NCBI RefSeq assembly: GCF_022539665.2
Contig: NC_081337.1
Location: 1,774,679-1,838,678, forward strand
Source: Daphnia carinata
Lineage: Eukaryota; Arthropoda; Branchiopoda; Diplostraca; Daphniidae
DNA length: 64,000 bases
Direction: 5' to 3'
Shown one piece after another: positions 48,354 through 63,900 of the stretch. The translations under genes were made by a program, and so were the position numbers. The notes beneath the pieces are model-generated. The model searched no databases and was not told where the DNA came from. It saw only the letters and a list, made by a program, of their open reading frames with translations. The stretch's first letter is position 1; each line of letters begins with the position of its first letter.

Positions 48354-51300
48354 ACTGATTCTATAACACTATATTCACATTGAATACACGTATATTTGAT
48401 GCTGTTTGAATGTAGATATTGAAACTCATTCTATCACACTATATTCACATTGAATACACGTATATTTGATGCTGTTTGAATGTAGATCATGAAACTGATT
48501 CTATAACACTATATTCACATTGAATACACGTATATTTGATGCTGTTTGAATGTAGATATTGAAACTCACTGTATAACACTATATTCACATTGAATACACG
48601 TATATTTGATGCTGTTTGAATGTAGATATTGAAACTGATTCTATAACACTATATTCACATTGAATACACGTATATTTGATGCTGTTTGAATGTAGATATT
48701 GAAACTGATTCTATAACACTATATTCACATTGAATACACGTATATTTGATGCTGTTTGAATGTAGATATTGAAACTGATTCTATAACACTATATTCACAT
48801 TGAATACACGTATATTTGATGCTGTTTGAATGTAGATATTGAAACTGATTCTATAACACTATATTCACATTGAATACACGTATATTTGATGCTGTTTGAA
48901 TGTAGATATTGAAACTGATTCTATAACACTATATTCACATTGAATACACGTATATTTGATGCTGTTTGAATGTAGATATTGAAACTCACTCTATAACACT
49001 ATATTCACATTGAATACACGTATATTTGATGCTGTTTGAATGTAGATATTGAAACTCACTGTATCATACTATATTCACATTGAATACACGTATATTTGAT
49101 GCTGTTTGAATGTAGATATTGAAACTGATTCTATAACACTATATTCACATTGAATACACGTATATTTGATGCTGTTTGAATGTAGATGCTGTTTGAATGT
49201 AGATATTGAAACTCACTATATCACACTATATTCACATTGAATACACGTATATTTGATGCTGTTTGAATGTAGATATTGAAACTTCTGTATACACTATATT
49301 CACATTGAATACACGTATATTTGATGCTGTTTGAATGTAGATATTGAAACTCATGTATAACACTATATTCACATTGAATACACGTATATTTGATGCTGTT
49401 TGAATGTAGATATTGAAACTGATTCTATAACACTATATTCACATTGAATACACGTATATTTGATGCTGTTTGAATGTAGATATTTTGAATGTAGATATTG
49501 AAACTCACTGTATCACACTATATTCACATTGAATACACGTATATTTGATGCTGTTTGAATGTAGATATTGAAACTGATTCTATAACACTATATTCACATT
49601 GAATACACGTATATTTGATGCTGTTTGAATGTAGATATTGAAACTCATTCTATAACACTATATTCACATTGAATACACGTATCTTTGATGCTGTTTGAAT
49701 GTAGATATTGAAACTCACTGTATAACACTATATTCACATTGAATACACGTATATTTGATACTGTTTGAATGTAGATATTGAAACTCACTCTATAACACTA
49801 TATTCACATTGGATACCCGTATATTTGATACTGTTTGAATGTAGATCATGAAACTGCATCTATAACACTATATTCACATGTAATACACTCTTATTTGATA
49901 CTGTTTGAATGTAGATATTGAAACTGACTCTATAACACTATATTCACATTGAATACACGTATATTTGATGCTGTTTGAATGTAGATATTGAAACTCACTG
50001 TATCACACTATATTCACATTGAATACACGTATATTTGATGCTGTTTGAATGTAGATATTGAAACTGATTCTATAACACTATATTCACATTGAATACACGT
50101 ATATTTGATGCTGTTTGAATGTAGATATTGAAACTCACTGTATCACACTATATTCACATTGAATACACGTATATTTGATGCTGTTTGAATGTAGATATTG
50201 AAACTGATTCTATAACACTATATTCACATTGAATACACGTATATTTGATGCTGTTTGAATGTAGATATTGAAACTCATTCTATAACACTATATTCACATT
50301 GAATACACGTATATTTGATGCTGTTTGAATGTAGATATTGAAACTGATTCTATAACACTATATTCACATTGAATACACGTATATTTGATGCTGTTTGAAT
50401 GTAGATATTGAAACTCACTGTATCACACTATATTCACATTGAATACACGTATATTTGATGCTGTTTGAATGTAGATATTGAAACTGATTCTATAACACTA
50501 TATTCACATTGAATACACGTATATTTGATGCTGTTTGAATGTAGATATTGAAACTCACTGTATCACACTATATTCACATTGAATACACGTATATTTGATG
50601 CTGTTTGAATGTAGATATTGAAACTGATTCTGTATAACACTATATTCACATTGAATACACGTATATTTGATGCTGTTTGAATGTAGATATTGAAACTGAT
50701 TCTATAACACTATATTCACATTGAATACACGTATATTTGATGCTGTTTGAATGTAGATATTGAAACTCACTTCTATCACACTATATTCACATTGAATACA
50801 CGTATATTTGATGCTGTTTGAATGTAGATATTGAAACTGATTCTATATCACACTATATTCACATTGAATACACGTATATTTGATGCTGTTTGAATGTAGA
50901 TATTGAAACTGATTCTATAACACTATATTCACATTGAATACACGTATATTTGATGCTGTTTGAATGTAGATATTGAAACTCACTGTATCAACACTATATT
51001 CACATTGAATACACGTATATTTGATGCTGTTTGAATGTAGATATTGAAACTGATTCTATAACACTATATTCACATTGAATACACGTATATTTGATGCTGT
51101 TTGAATGTAGATATTGAAACTCACTGTATCACACTATATTCACATTGAATACACGTATATTTGATGCTGTTTGAATGTAGATATTGAAACTCACTGTATA
51201 ACACTATATTCACATTGAATACACGTATATTTGATGCTGTTTGAATGTAGATATTGAAACTCATTGTATAACACTATATTCACATTGAATACACGTATAT

Positions 51301-54300
51301 TTGATGCTGTTTGAATGTAGATATTGAAACTGATTCTATAACACTATATTCACATTGAATACACGTATATTTGATGCTGTTTGAATGTAGATATTGAAAC
51401 TGATTCTATAACACTATATTCACATTGAATACACGTATATTTGATGCTGTTTGAATGTAGATATTGAAACTCATTCTATAACACTATATTCACATTGAAT
51501 ACACGTATATTTGATGCTGTTTGAATGTAGATATTGAAACTGATTCTATAACACTATATTCACATTGAATACACGTATATTTGATGCTGTTTGAATGTAG
51601 ATATTGAAACTCACTGTATAACACTATATTCACATTGAATACACGTATATGTCATGCTGTTTGAATGTAGATATTGAAACTCATTGTATAACACTATATT
51701 CACATTGAATACACGTATATTTGATGCTGTTTGAATGTAGATATTGAAACTGATTCTATAACACTATATTCACATTGAATACACGTATATTTGATGCTGT
51801 TTGAATGTAGATATTGAAACTGATTCTGTATCACACTATATTCACATTGAATACACGTATATTTGATGCTGTTTGAATGTAGATATTGAAACTCACTGTA
51901 TCACACTATATTCACATTGAATACACGTATATTTGATGCTGCTTGAATGTAGATATTGAAACTCACTGTATAACACTATATTCACATTGAATACACGTAT
52001 ATTTGATGCTGTTTGAATGTAGATATTGAAACTGATTCTATAACACTATATTCACATTGAATACACGTATATTTGATGCTGTTTGAATGTAGATATTGAA
52101 AACTGATTCTATAACACTATATTCACATTGAATACACGTATATTTGATGCTGTTTGAATGTAGATATTGAAACTGATTCTATAACACTATATTCACATTG
52201 AATACACGTATATTTGATGCTGTTTGAATGTAGATATTGAAACTCACTTGAATACACGTATAACACTATATTTCACATTGAATACACGTATATTTGATGC
52301 TGTTTGAATGTAGATATTGAAACTGATTCTATAACACTATATTCACATTGAATACACGTATATTTGATGCTGTTTGAATGTAGATATTGAAACTCACTGT
52401 ATAACACTATATTCACATTGAATACACGTATATTTGATGCTGTTTGAATGTAGATATGAAACTCACTGTATCACACTATATTCACATTGAATACACGTAT
52501 ATTTGATGCTGTTTGAATGTAGATATTGAAACTCACTGTATCACACTATATTCACATTGAATACACGTATATTTGATGCTGTTTGAATGTAGATATTGAA
52601 ACTGATTCTATAACACTATATTCACATTGAATACACGTATATTTGATGCTGTTTGAATGTAGATATTGAAACTGATTCTATAACACTATATTCACATTGA
52701 ATACACGTATATTTGATGCTGTTTGAATGTAGATATTGAAACTGTTTGAATGTAGATATTGAAACTATCACACTATATTCACATTGAATACACGTATATT
52801 TGATGCTGTTTGAATGTAGATATTGAAACTCACTGTATCACACTATATTCACATTGAATACACGTATATTTGATGCTGTTTGAATGTAGATATTGAAACT
52901 CACTGTATCAACACTATATTCACATTGAATACACGTATATTTGATGCTGTTTGAATGTAGATATTGAAACTGATTGTATCACACTATATTCACATTGAAT
53001 ACACGTATATTTGATGCTGTTTGAATGTAGATATTGAAACTGATTCTATAACACTATATTCACATTGAATACACACGTATATTTGATGCTGTTTGAATGT
53101 AGATCATGAAACTGATTCTATAACACTATATTCACATTGAATACACGTATATTTGATGCTGTTTGAATGTAGATATTGAAACTGATTCTATAACACTATA
53201 TTCACATTGAATACACGTATATTTGATGCTGTTTGAATGTAGATATTGAAACTGATTCTATAACACTATATTCACATTGAATACACGTATATTTGATGCT
53301 GTTTGAATGTAGATATTGAAACTCATTGTATAACACTATATTCACATTGAATACACGTATATTTGATGCTGTTTGAATGTAGATATTGAAACTGATTCTA
53401 TAACACTATATTCACATTGAATACACGTATATTTGATGCTGTTTGAATGTAGATATTGAATACACGTATATTTGATGCTGAAACTGATTGAAACTGATTC
53501 TATAACACTATATTCACATTGAATACACGTATATTTGATGCTGTTTGAATGTAGATATTGAAACTCACTGTATCACACTATATTCACATTGAATACACGT
53601 ATATTTGATGCTGTTTGAATGTAGATATTGAAACTGATTCTATAACACTATATTCACATTGAATACACGTATATTTGATGCTGTTTGAATGTAGATATTG
53701 AAACTCACTGTATCACACTATATTCACATTGAATACACGTATATTTGATGCTGTTTGAATGTAGATATTGAAACTGATTCTATAACACTATATTCACATT
53801 GAATACACGTATATTTGATGCTGTTTGAATGTAGATATTGAAACTCACTGTATCACACTATATTCACATTGAATACACGTATATTTGATGCTGTTTGAAT
53901 GTAGATATTGAAACTGATTGTATCACTATATATTCACATGAATACACGTATATTTGATGCTGTTTGAATGTAGATATTGAAACTGATTGAACACTATATT
54001 CACATTGAATACACGTATATTTGATGCTGTTTGAATGTAGATATTGAAACTGATTCTATAACACTATATTCACATTGAATACACGTATATTTGATGCTGT
54101 TTGAATGTAGATATTGAAACTCACTGTATCAACACTATATTCACATTGAATACACGTATATTTGATGCTGTTTGAATGTAGATATTGAAACTGATTCTAT
54201 AACACTATATTCACATTGAATACACGTATATTTGATGCTGTTTGAATGTAGATATTGAAACTGATTCTATAACACTATATTCACATTGAATACACGTATA

Positions 54301-54868
54301 TTTGATGCTGTTTGAATGTAGATATTGAAACTGATTCTATAACACTATATTCATTCATTGAATACACGTATATTTGATGCTGTTTGAATGTAGATATTGA
54401 AACTCACTGTATCACACTATATTCACATTGAATACACGTATATTTGATGCTGTTTGAATGTAGATATTGAAACTCACTGTATCACACTATATTCACATTG
54501 AATACACGTATATTTGATGCTGTTTGAATGTAGATATTGAAACTCACTGTATCACACTATATTCACATTGAATACACGTATATTTGATGCTGTTTGAATG
54601 TAGATATTGAAACTCACTGTATCACACTATATTCACATTGAATACACGTATATTTGATGCTGTTTGAATGTAGATATTGAAACTGATTCTATAACACTAT
54701 ATTCACATTGAATACACGTATATTTGATGCTGTTTGAATGTAGATATTGAAACTGATTCTATAACACTATCTGTTTGAATGTAGATATTGAAACTGATTC
54801 TATAACACTATATTCACATTGAATACACGTATATTTGATGCTGTTTGAATGTAGATATTGAAACTCTT
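48348..54868 (-). repeat. SatA block 4: ~93 monomers in inverted orientation, homogeneous
   Basis: Reverse-complement 70 bp units, mostly close to the block 1 consensus and unlike the divergent block 3 next to them. Several irregular joins interrupt the period: about 49185, 49481, 49850, 52248, 52741, 53456 and 54770. There, part of a monomer is repeated or lost. The block ends at an assembly gap. Confidence 0.96.
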
Positions 54869-54968
54869 NNNNNNNNNNNNNNNNNNNNNNNNNNNNNNNN
54901 NNNNNNNNNNNNNNNNNNNNNNNNNNNNNNNNNNNNNNNNNNNNNNNNNNNNNNNNNNNNNNNNNNNN
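54869..54968. other. Assembly gap (100 N) between SatA and SatB
   Basis: Exactly 100 N of unknown true length; the real SatA/SatB junction is not seen. Confidence 0.99.
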
Positions 54969-57900
54969 GCCAAATATCGAATATTCAAAGAACCAAGGTT
55001 AGTCATCTTTTACCAAACGCCACCTGATGGTGAGTTTTGACAGCAGTTTTTCGCCAAACGCGATGGTTACCAGTCCAATATCCTTAACTATTTAAATCAA
55101 ATGTACTTGTAATTGTAGTGAACTGTTTGTAAAATTCTAATGATTTCATTAAGCACAGTGATTTTCGCATTGAAATCGCAAAAATTAATAAAATTCGTCA
55201 AAAACAGGTTGCACATTCCAAGTTAGTAAGCATAGCCAAATATCGAATATTCAAAGAACCAAGGTTAGTCATCTTTTACCAAACGCCACCTGATGGTGAG
55301 TTTTGACAGCAGTTTTTCGCCAAACGCGATGGTTACCAGTCCAATATCCTTAACTATTTAAATCAAATGTACTTGTAATTGTAGTGAACTTTGTTTGTAA
55401 AATTCTAATGATTTCATTAAGCACAGTGATTTTCGCATTGAAATCGCAAAAATTAATAAAATTCGTCAAAAACAGGTTGCACATTCCAAGTTAGTAAGCA
55501 TAGCCAAATATCGAATATTCAAAGAACCAAGGTTAGTCATCTTTTACCAAACGCCACCTGATGGTGAGTTTTGACAGCAGTTTTTCGCCAAACGCGATGG
55601 TTACCAGTCCAATATCCTTAACTATTTAAATCAAATGTACTTGTAATTGTAGTGAACTTTGTTTGTAAAATTCTAATGATTTCATTAAGCACAGTGATTT
55701 TCGCATTGAAATCGCAAAAATTAATAAAATTCGTCAAAAACAGGTTGCACATTCCAAGTTAGTAAGCATAGCCAAATATCGAATATTCAAAGAACCAAGG
55801 TTAGTCATCTTTTACCAAACGCCACCTGATGGTGAGTTTTGACAGCAGTTTTTCGCCAAACGCGATGGTTACCAGTCCAATATCCTTAACTATTTAAATC
55901 AAATGTACTTGTAATTGTAGTGAACTTTGTTTGTAAAATTCTAATGATTTCATTAAGCACAGTGATTTTCGCATTGAAATCGCAAAAATTAATAAAATTC
56001 GTCAAAAACAGGTTGCACATTCCAAGTTAGTAAGCATAGCCAAATATCGAATATTCAAAGAACCAAGGTTAGTCATCTTTTACCAAACGCCACCTGATGG
56101 TGAGTTTTGACAGCAGTTTCGCCAAACGCGATGGTTACCAGTCCAATATCCTTAACTATTTAAATCAAATGTACTTGTAATTGTAGTGAACTTTGTTTGT
56201 AAAATTCTAATGATTTCATTAAGCACAGTGATTTTCGCATTGAAATCGCAAAAATTAATAAAATTCGTCAAAAACAGGTTGCACATTCCAAGTTAGTAAG
56301 CATAGCCAAATATCGAATATTCAAAGAACCAAGGTTAGTCATCTTTTACCAAACGCCACCTGATGGTGAGTTTTGACAGCAGTTTTTCGCCAAACGCGAT
56401 GGTTACCAGTCCAATATCCTTAACTATTTAAATCAAATGTACTTGTAATTGTAGTGAACTTTGTTTGTAAAATTCTAATGATTTCATTAAGCACAGTGAT
56501 TTTCGCATTGAAATCGCAAAAATTAATAAAATTCGTCAAAAACAGGTTGCACATTCCAAGTTAGTAAGCATAGCCAAATATCGAATATTCAAAGAACCAA
56601 GGTTAGTCATCTACCAAACGCCACCTGATGGTGAGTTTTGACAGCAGTTTTTCGCCAAACGCGATGGTTACCAGTCCAATATCCTTAACTATTTAAATCA
56701 AATGTACTTGTAATTGTAGTGAACTTTGTTTGTAAAATTCTAATGATTTCATTAAGCACAGTGATTTTCGCATTGAAATCGCAAAAATTAATAAAATTCG
56801 TCAAAAACAGGTTGCACATTCCAAGTTAGTAAGCATAGCCAAATATCGAATATTCAAAGAACCAAGGTTAGTCATCTTTTACCAAACGCCACCTGATGGT
56901 GAGTTTTGACAGCAGTTTTTCGCCAAACGCGATGGTTACCAGTCCAATATCCTTAACTATTTAAATCAAATGTACTTGTAATTGTAGTGAACTTTGTTTG
57001 TAAAATTCTAATGATTTCATTAAGCACAGTGATTTTCGCATTGAAATCGCAAAAATTAATAAAATTCGTCAAAAACAGGTTGCACATTCCAAGTTAGTAA
57101 GCATAGCCAAATATCGAATATTCAAAGAACCAAGGTTAGTCATCTTTTACCAAACGCCACCTGATGGTGAGTTTTGACAGCAGTTTTTCGCCAAACGCGA
57201 TGGTTACCAGTCCAATATCCTTAACTATTTAAATCAAATGTACTTGTAATTGTAGTGAACTTTGTTTGTAAAATTCTAATGATTTCATTAAGCACAGTGA
57301 TTTTCGCATTGAAATCGCAAAAATTAATAAAATTCGTCAAAAACAGGTTGCACATTCCAAGTTAGTAAGCATAGCCAAATATCGAATATTCAAAGAACCA
57401 AGGTTAGTCATCTTTTACCAAACGCCACCTGATGGTGAGTTTTGACAGCAGTTTTTCGCCAAACGCGATGGTTACCAGTCCAATATCCTTAACTATTTAA
57501 ATCAAATGTACTTGTAATTGTAGTGAACTTTGTTTGTAAAATTCTAATGATTTCATTAAGCACAGTGATTTTCGCATTGAAATCGCAAAAATTAATAAAA
57601 TTCGTCAAAAACGGGTTGCACATTCCAAGTTAGTAAGCATAGCCAAATATCGAATATTCAAAGAACCAAGGTTAGTCATCTTTTACCAAACGCCACCTGA
57701 TGGTGAGTTTTGACAGCAGTTTTTCGCCAAACGCGATGGTTACCAGTCCAATATCCTTAACTATTTAAATCAAATGTACTTGTAATTGTAGTGAACTTTG
57801 TTTGTAAAATTCTAATGATTTCATTAAGCACAGTGATTTTCGCATTGAAATCGCAAAAATTAATAAAATTCGTCAAAAACAGGTTGCACATTCCAAGTTA

Positions 57901-60900
57901 GTAAGCATAGCCAAATATCGAATATTCAAAGAACCAAGGTTAGTCATCTTTTACCAAACGCCACCTGATGGTGAGTTTTGACAGCAGTTTTTCGCCAAAC
58001 GCGATGGTTACCAGTCCAATATCCTTAACTATTTAAATCAAATGTACTTGTAATTGTAGTGAACTTTGTTTGTAAAATTCTAATGATTTCATTAAGCACA
58101 GTGATTTTCGCATTGAAATCGCAAAAATTAATAAAATTCGTCAAAAACAGGTTGCACATTCCAAGTTAGTAAGCATAGCCAAATATCGAATATTCAAAGA
58201 ACCAAGGTTAGTCATCTTTTACCAAACGCCACCTGATGGTGAGTTTTGACAGCAGTTTTTCGCCAAACGCGATGGTTACCAGTCCAATATCCTTAACTAT
58301 TTAAATCAAATGTACTTGTAATTGTAGTGAACTTTGTTTGTAAAATTCTAATGATTTCATTAAGCACAGTGATTTTCGCATTGAAATCGCAAAAATTAAT
58401 AAAATTCGTCAAAAACAGGTTGCACATTCCAAGTTAGTAAGCATAGCCAAATATCGAATATTCAAAGAACCAAGGTTAGTCATCTTTTACCAAACGCCAC
58501 CTGATGGTGAGTTTTGACAGCAGTTTTTCGCCAAACGCGATGGTTACCAGTCCAATATCCTTAACTATTTAAATCAAATGTACTTGTAATTGTAGTGAAC
58601 TTTGTTTGTAAAATTCTAATGATTTCATTAAGCACAGTGATTTTCGCATTGAAATCGCAAAAATTAATAAAATTCGTCAAAAACAGGTTGCACATTCCAA
58701 GTTAGTAAGCATAGCCAAATATCGAATATTCAAAGAACCAAGGTTAGTCATCTTTTACCAAACGCCACCTGATGGTGAGTTTTGACAGCAGTTTTTCGCC
58801 AAACGCGATGGTTACCAGTCCAATATCCTTAACTATTTAAATCAAATGTACTTGTAATTGTAGTGAACTTTGTTTGTAAAATTCTAATGATTTCATTAAG
58901 CACAGTGATTTTCGCATTGAAATCGCAAAAATTAATAAAATTCGTCAAAAACAGGTTGCACATTCCAAGTTAGTAAGCATAGCCAAATATCGAATATTCA
59001 AAGAACCAAGGTTAGTCATCTTTTACCAAACGCCACCTGATGGTGAGTTTTGACAGCAGTTTTTCGCCAAACGCGATGGTTACCAGTCCAATATCCTTAA
59101 CTATTTAAATCAAATGTACTTGTAATTGTAGTGAACTTTGTTTGTAAAATTCTAATGATTTCATTAAGCACAGTGATTTTCGCATTGAAATCGCAAAAAT
59201 TAATAAAATTCGTCAAAAACAGGTTGCACATTCCAAGTTAGTAAGCATAGCCAAATATCGAATATTCAAAGAACCAAGGTTAGTCATCTTTTACCAAACG
59301 CCACCTGATGGTGAGTTTTGACAGCAGTTTTTCGCCAAACGCGATGGTTACCAGTCCAATATCCTTAACTATTTAAATCAAATGTACTTGTAATTGTAGT
59401 GAACTTTGTTTGTAAAATTCTAATGATTTCATTAAGCACAGTGATTTTCGCATTGAAATCGCAAAAATTAATAAAATTCGTCAAAAACAGGTTGCACATT
59501 CCAAGTTAGTAAGCATAGCCAAATATCGAATATTCAAAGAACCAAGGTTAGTCATCTTTTACCAAACGCCACCTGATGGTGAGTTTGACAGCAGTTTTTC
59601 GCCAAACGCGATGGTTACCAGTCCAATATCCTTAACTATTTAAATCAAATGTACTTGTAATTGTAGTGAACTTTGTTTGTAAAATTCTAATGATTTCATT
59701 AAGCACAGTGATTTTCGCATTGAAATCGCAAAAATTAATAAAATTCGTCAAAAACAGGTTGCACATTCCAAGTTAGTAAGCGTAGCCAACTATAGAATGT
59801 TCAAAGAACGAACGTTAGTCATCTTTTACCAAGCGCAACCTGGTGGTGAGTTTTGATAGAGGTGTTTCGCCAAACGCGATGGTTACCAGTCCAATATCCT
59901 TAACTATTTAAATCAAATGTACTTGTAATTGTAGTGAACTTTGTTTGTAAAATTCTAATGATTTCATTAAGCACAGTGATTTTCGCATTGAAATCGCAAA
60001 AATTAATAAAATTCGTCAAAAACAGGTTGCACATTCCAAGTTAGTAAGCATAGCCAAATATCGAATATTCAAAGAACCAAGGTTAGTCATCTTTTACCAA
60101 ACGCCACCTGATGGTGAGTTTTGACAGCAGTTTTTCGCCAAACGCGATGGTTACCAGTCCAATATCCTTAACTATTTAAATCAAATGTACTTGTAATTGT
60201 AGTGAACTTTGTTTGTAAAATTCTAATGATTTCATTAAGCACAGTGATTTTCGCATTGAAATCGCAAAAATTAATAAAATTCGTCAAAAACAGGTTGCAC
60301 ATTCCAAGTTAGTAAGCATAGCCAAATATCGAATATTCAAAGAACCAAGGTTAGTCATCTTTTACCAAACGCCACCTGATGGTGAGTTTTGACAGCAGTT
60401 TTTCGCCAAACGCGATGGTTACCAGTCCAATATCCTTAACTATTTAAATCAAATGTACTTGTAATTGTAGTGAACTTTGTTTGTAAAATTCTAATGATTT
60501 CATTAAGCACAGTGATTTTCGCATTGAAATCGCAAAAATTAATAAAATTCGTCAAAAACAGGTTGCACATTCCAAGTTAGTAAGCATAGCCAAATATCGA
60601 ATATTCAAAGAACCAAGGTTAGTCATCTTTTACCAAACGCCACCTGATGGTGAGTTTTGACAGCAGTTTTTCGCCAAACGCGATGGTTACCAGTCCAATA
60701 TCCTTAACTATTTAAATCAAATGTACTTGTAATTGTAGTGAACTTTGTTTGTAAAATTCTAATGATTTCATTAAGCACAGTGATTTTCGCATTGAAATCG
60801 CAAAAATTAATAAAATTCGTCAAAAACAGGTTGCACATTCCAAGTTAGTAAGCATAGCCAAATATCGAATATTCAAAGAACCAAGGTTAGTCATCTTTTA

Positions 60901-63900
60901 CCAAACGCCACCTGATGGTGAGTTTTGACAGCAGTTTTTCGCCAAACGCGATGGTTACCAGTCCAATATCCTTAACTATTTAAATCAAATGTACTTGTAA
61001 TTGTAGTGAACTTTGTTTGTAAAATTCTAATGATTTCATTAAGCACAGTGATTTTCGCATTGAAATCGCAAAAATTAATAAAATTCGTCAAAAACAGGTT
61101 GCACATTCCAAGTTAGTAAGCATAGCCAAATATCGAATATTCAAAGAACCAAGGTTAGTCATCTTTTACCAAACGCCACCTGATGGTGAGTTTTGACAGC
61201 AGTTTTTCGCCAAACGCGATGGTTACCAGTCCAATATCCTTAACTATTTAAATCAAATGTACTTGTAATTGTAGTGAACTTTGTTTGTAAAATTCTAATG
61301 ATTTCATTAAGCACAGTGATTTTCGCATTGAAATCGCAAAAATTAATAAAATTCGTCAAAAACAGGTTGCACATTCCAAGTTAGTAAGCATAGCCAAATA
61401 TCGAATATTCAAAGAACCAAGGTTAGTCATCTTTTACCAAACGCCACCTGATGGTGAGTTTTGACAGCAGTTTTTCGCCAAACGCGATGGTTACCAGTCC
61501 AATATCCTTAACTATTTAAATCAAATGTACTTGTAATTGTAGTGAACTTTGTAAAATTCTAATGATTTCATTAAGCACAGTGATTTTCGCATTGAAATCG
61601 CAAAAATTAATAAAATTCGTCAAAAACAGGTTGCACATTCCAAGTTAGTAAGCATAGCCAAATATCGAATATTCAAAGAACCAAGGTTAGTCATCTTTTA
61701 CCAAACGCCACCTGATGGTGAGTTTTGACAGCAGTTTTTCGCCAAACGCGATGGTTACCAGTCCAATATCCTTAACTATTTAAATCAAATGTACTTGTAA
61801 TTGTAGTGAACTTTGTTTGTAAAATTCTAATGATTTCATTAAGCACAGTGATTTTCGCATTGAAATCGCAAAAATTAATAAAATTCGTCAAAAACAGGTT
61901 GCACATTCCAAGTTAGTAAGCATAGCCAAATATCGAATATTCAAAGAACCAAGGTTAGTCATCTTTTACCAAACGCCACCTGATGGTGAGTTTTGACAGC
62001 AGTTTTTCGCCAAACGCGATGGTTACCAGTCCAATATCCTTAACTATTTAAATCAAATGTACTTGTAATTGTAGTGAACTTTGTTTGTAAAATTCTAATG
62101 ATTTCATTAAGCACAGTGATTTTCGCATTGAAATCGCAAAAATTAATAAAATTCGTCAAAAACAGGTTGCACATTCCAAGTTAGTAAGCATAGCCAAATA
62201 TCGAATATTCAAAGAACCAAGGTTAGTCATCTTTTACCAAACGCCACCTGATGGTGAGTTTTGACAGCAGTTTTTCGCCAAACGCGATGGTTACCAGTCC
62301 AATATCCTTAACTATTTAAATCAAATGTACTTGTAATTGTAGTGAACTTTGTTTGTAAAATTCTAATGATTTCATTAAGCACAGTGATTTTCGCATTGAA
62401 ATCGCAAAAATTAATAAAATTCGTCAAAAACAGGTTGCACATTCCAAGTTAGTAAGCATAGCCAAATATCGAATATTCAAAGAACCAAGGTTAGTCATCT
62501 TTTACCAAACGCAACCTGATGGTGAGTTTTGACAGCAGTTTTTCGCCAAACGCGATGGTTACCAGTCCAATATCCTTAACTATTTAAATCAAATGTACTT
62601 GTAATTGTAGTGAACTTTGTTTGTAAAATTCTAATGATTTCATTAAGCACAGTGATTTTCGCATTGAAATCGCAAAAATTAATAAAATTCGTCAAAAACA
62701 GGTTGCACATTCCAAGTTAGTAAGCATAGCCAAATATCGAATATTCAAAGAACCAAGGTTAGTCATCTTTTACCAAACGCCACCTGATGGTGAGTTTTGA
62801 CAGCAGTTTTTCGCCAAACGCGATGGTTACCAGTCCAATATCCTTAACTATTTAAATCAAATGTACTTGTAATTGTAGTGAACTTTGTTTGTAAAATTCT
62901 AATGATTTCATTAAGCACAGTGATTTTCGCATTGAAATCGCAAAAATTAATAAAATTCGTCAAAAACAGGTTGCACATTCCAAGTTAGTAAGCATAGCCA
63001 AATATCGAATATTCAAAGAACCAAGGTTAGTCATCTTTTACCAAACGCCACCGGATGGTGAGTTTTGACAGCAGTTTTTCGCCAAACGCGATGGTTACCA
63101 GTCCAATATCCTTAACTATTTAAATCAAATTTACTTGTAATTGTAATTGTAGTGAACTTTGTTTGTAAAATTCTAATGATTTCATTAAGCACAGTGATTT
63201 TCGCATTGAAATCGCAAAAATTAATAAAATTCGTCAAAAACAGGTTGCACATTCCAAGTTAGTAAGCATAGCCAAATATCGAATATTCAAAGAACCAAGG
63301 TTAGTCATCTTTTACCAAACGCCACCTGATGGTGAGTTTTGACAGCAGTTTTTCGCCAAACGCGATGGTTACCAGTCCAATATCCTTAACTATTTAAATC
63401 AAATGTACTTGTAATTGTAGTGAACTTTGTTTGTAAAATTCTAATGATTTCATTAAGCACAGTGATTTTCGCATTGAAATCGCAAAAATTAATAAAATTC
63501 GTCAAAAACAGGTTGCACATTCCAAGTTAGTAAGCATAGCCAAATATCGAATATTCAAAGAACCAAGGTTAGTCATCTTTTACCAAACGCCACCTGATGG
63601 TGAGTTTTGACAGCAGTTTTTCGCCAAACGCGATGGTTACCAGTCCAATATCCTTAACTATTTAAATCAAATGTACTTGTAATTGTAGTGAACTTTGTTT
63701 GTAAAATTCTAATGATTTCATTAAGCACAGTGATTTTCGCATTGAAATCGCAAAAATTAATAAAATTCGTCAAAAACAGGTTGCACATTCCAAGTTAGTA
63801 AGCATAGCCAAATATCGAATATTCAAAGAACCAAGGTTAGTCATCTTTTACCAAACGCCACCTGATGGTGAGTTTTGACAGCAGTTTTTCGCCAAACGCG

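Noticed and set aside
54800-55040. Open frames spanning the N gap near 54.9 kb
   Set aside because: They contain unknown residues across the gap and satellite on either side; no real coding signal.
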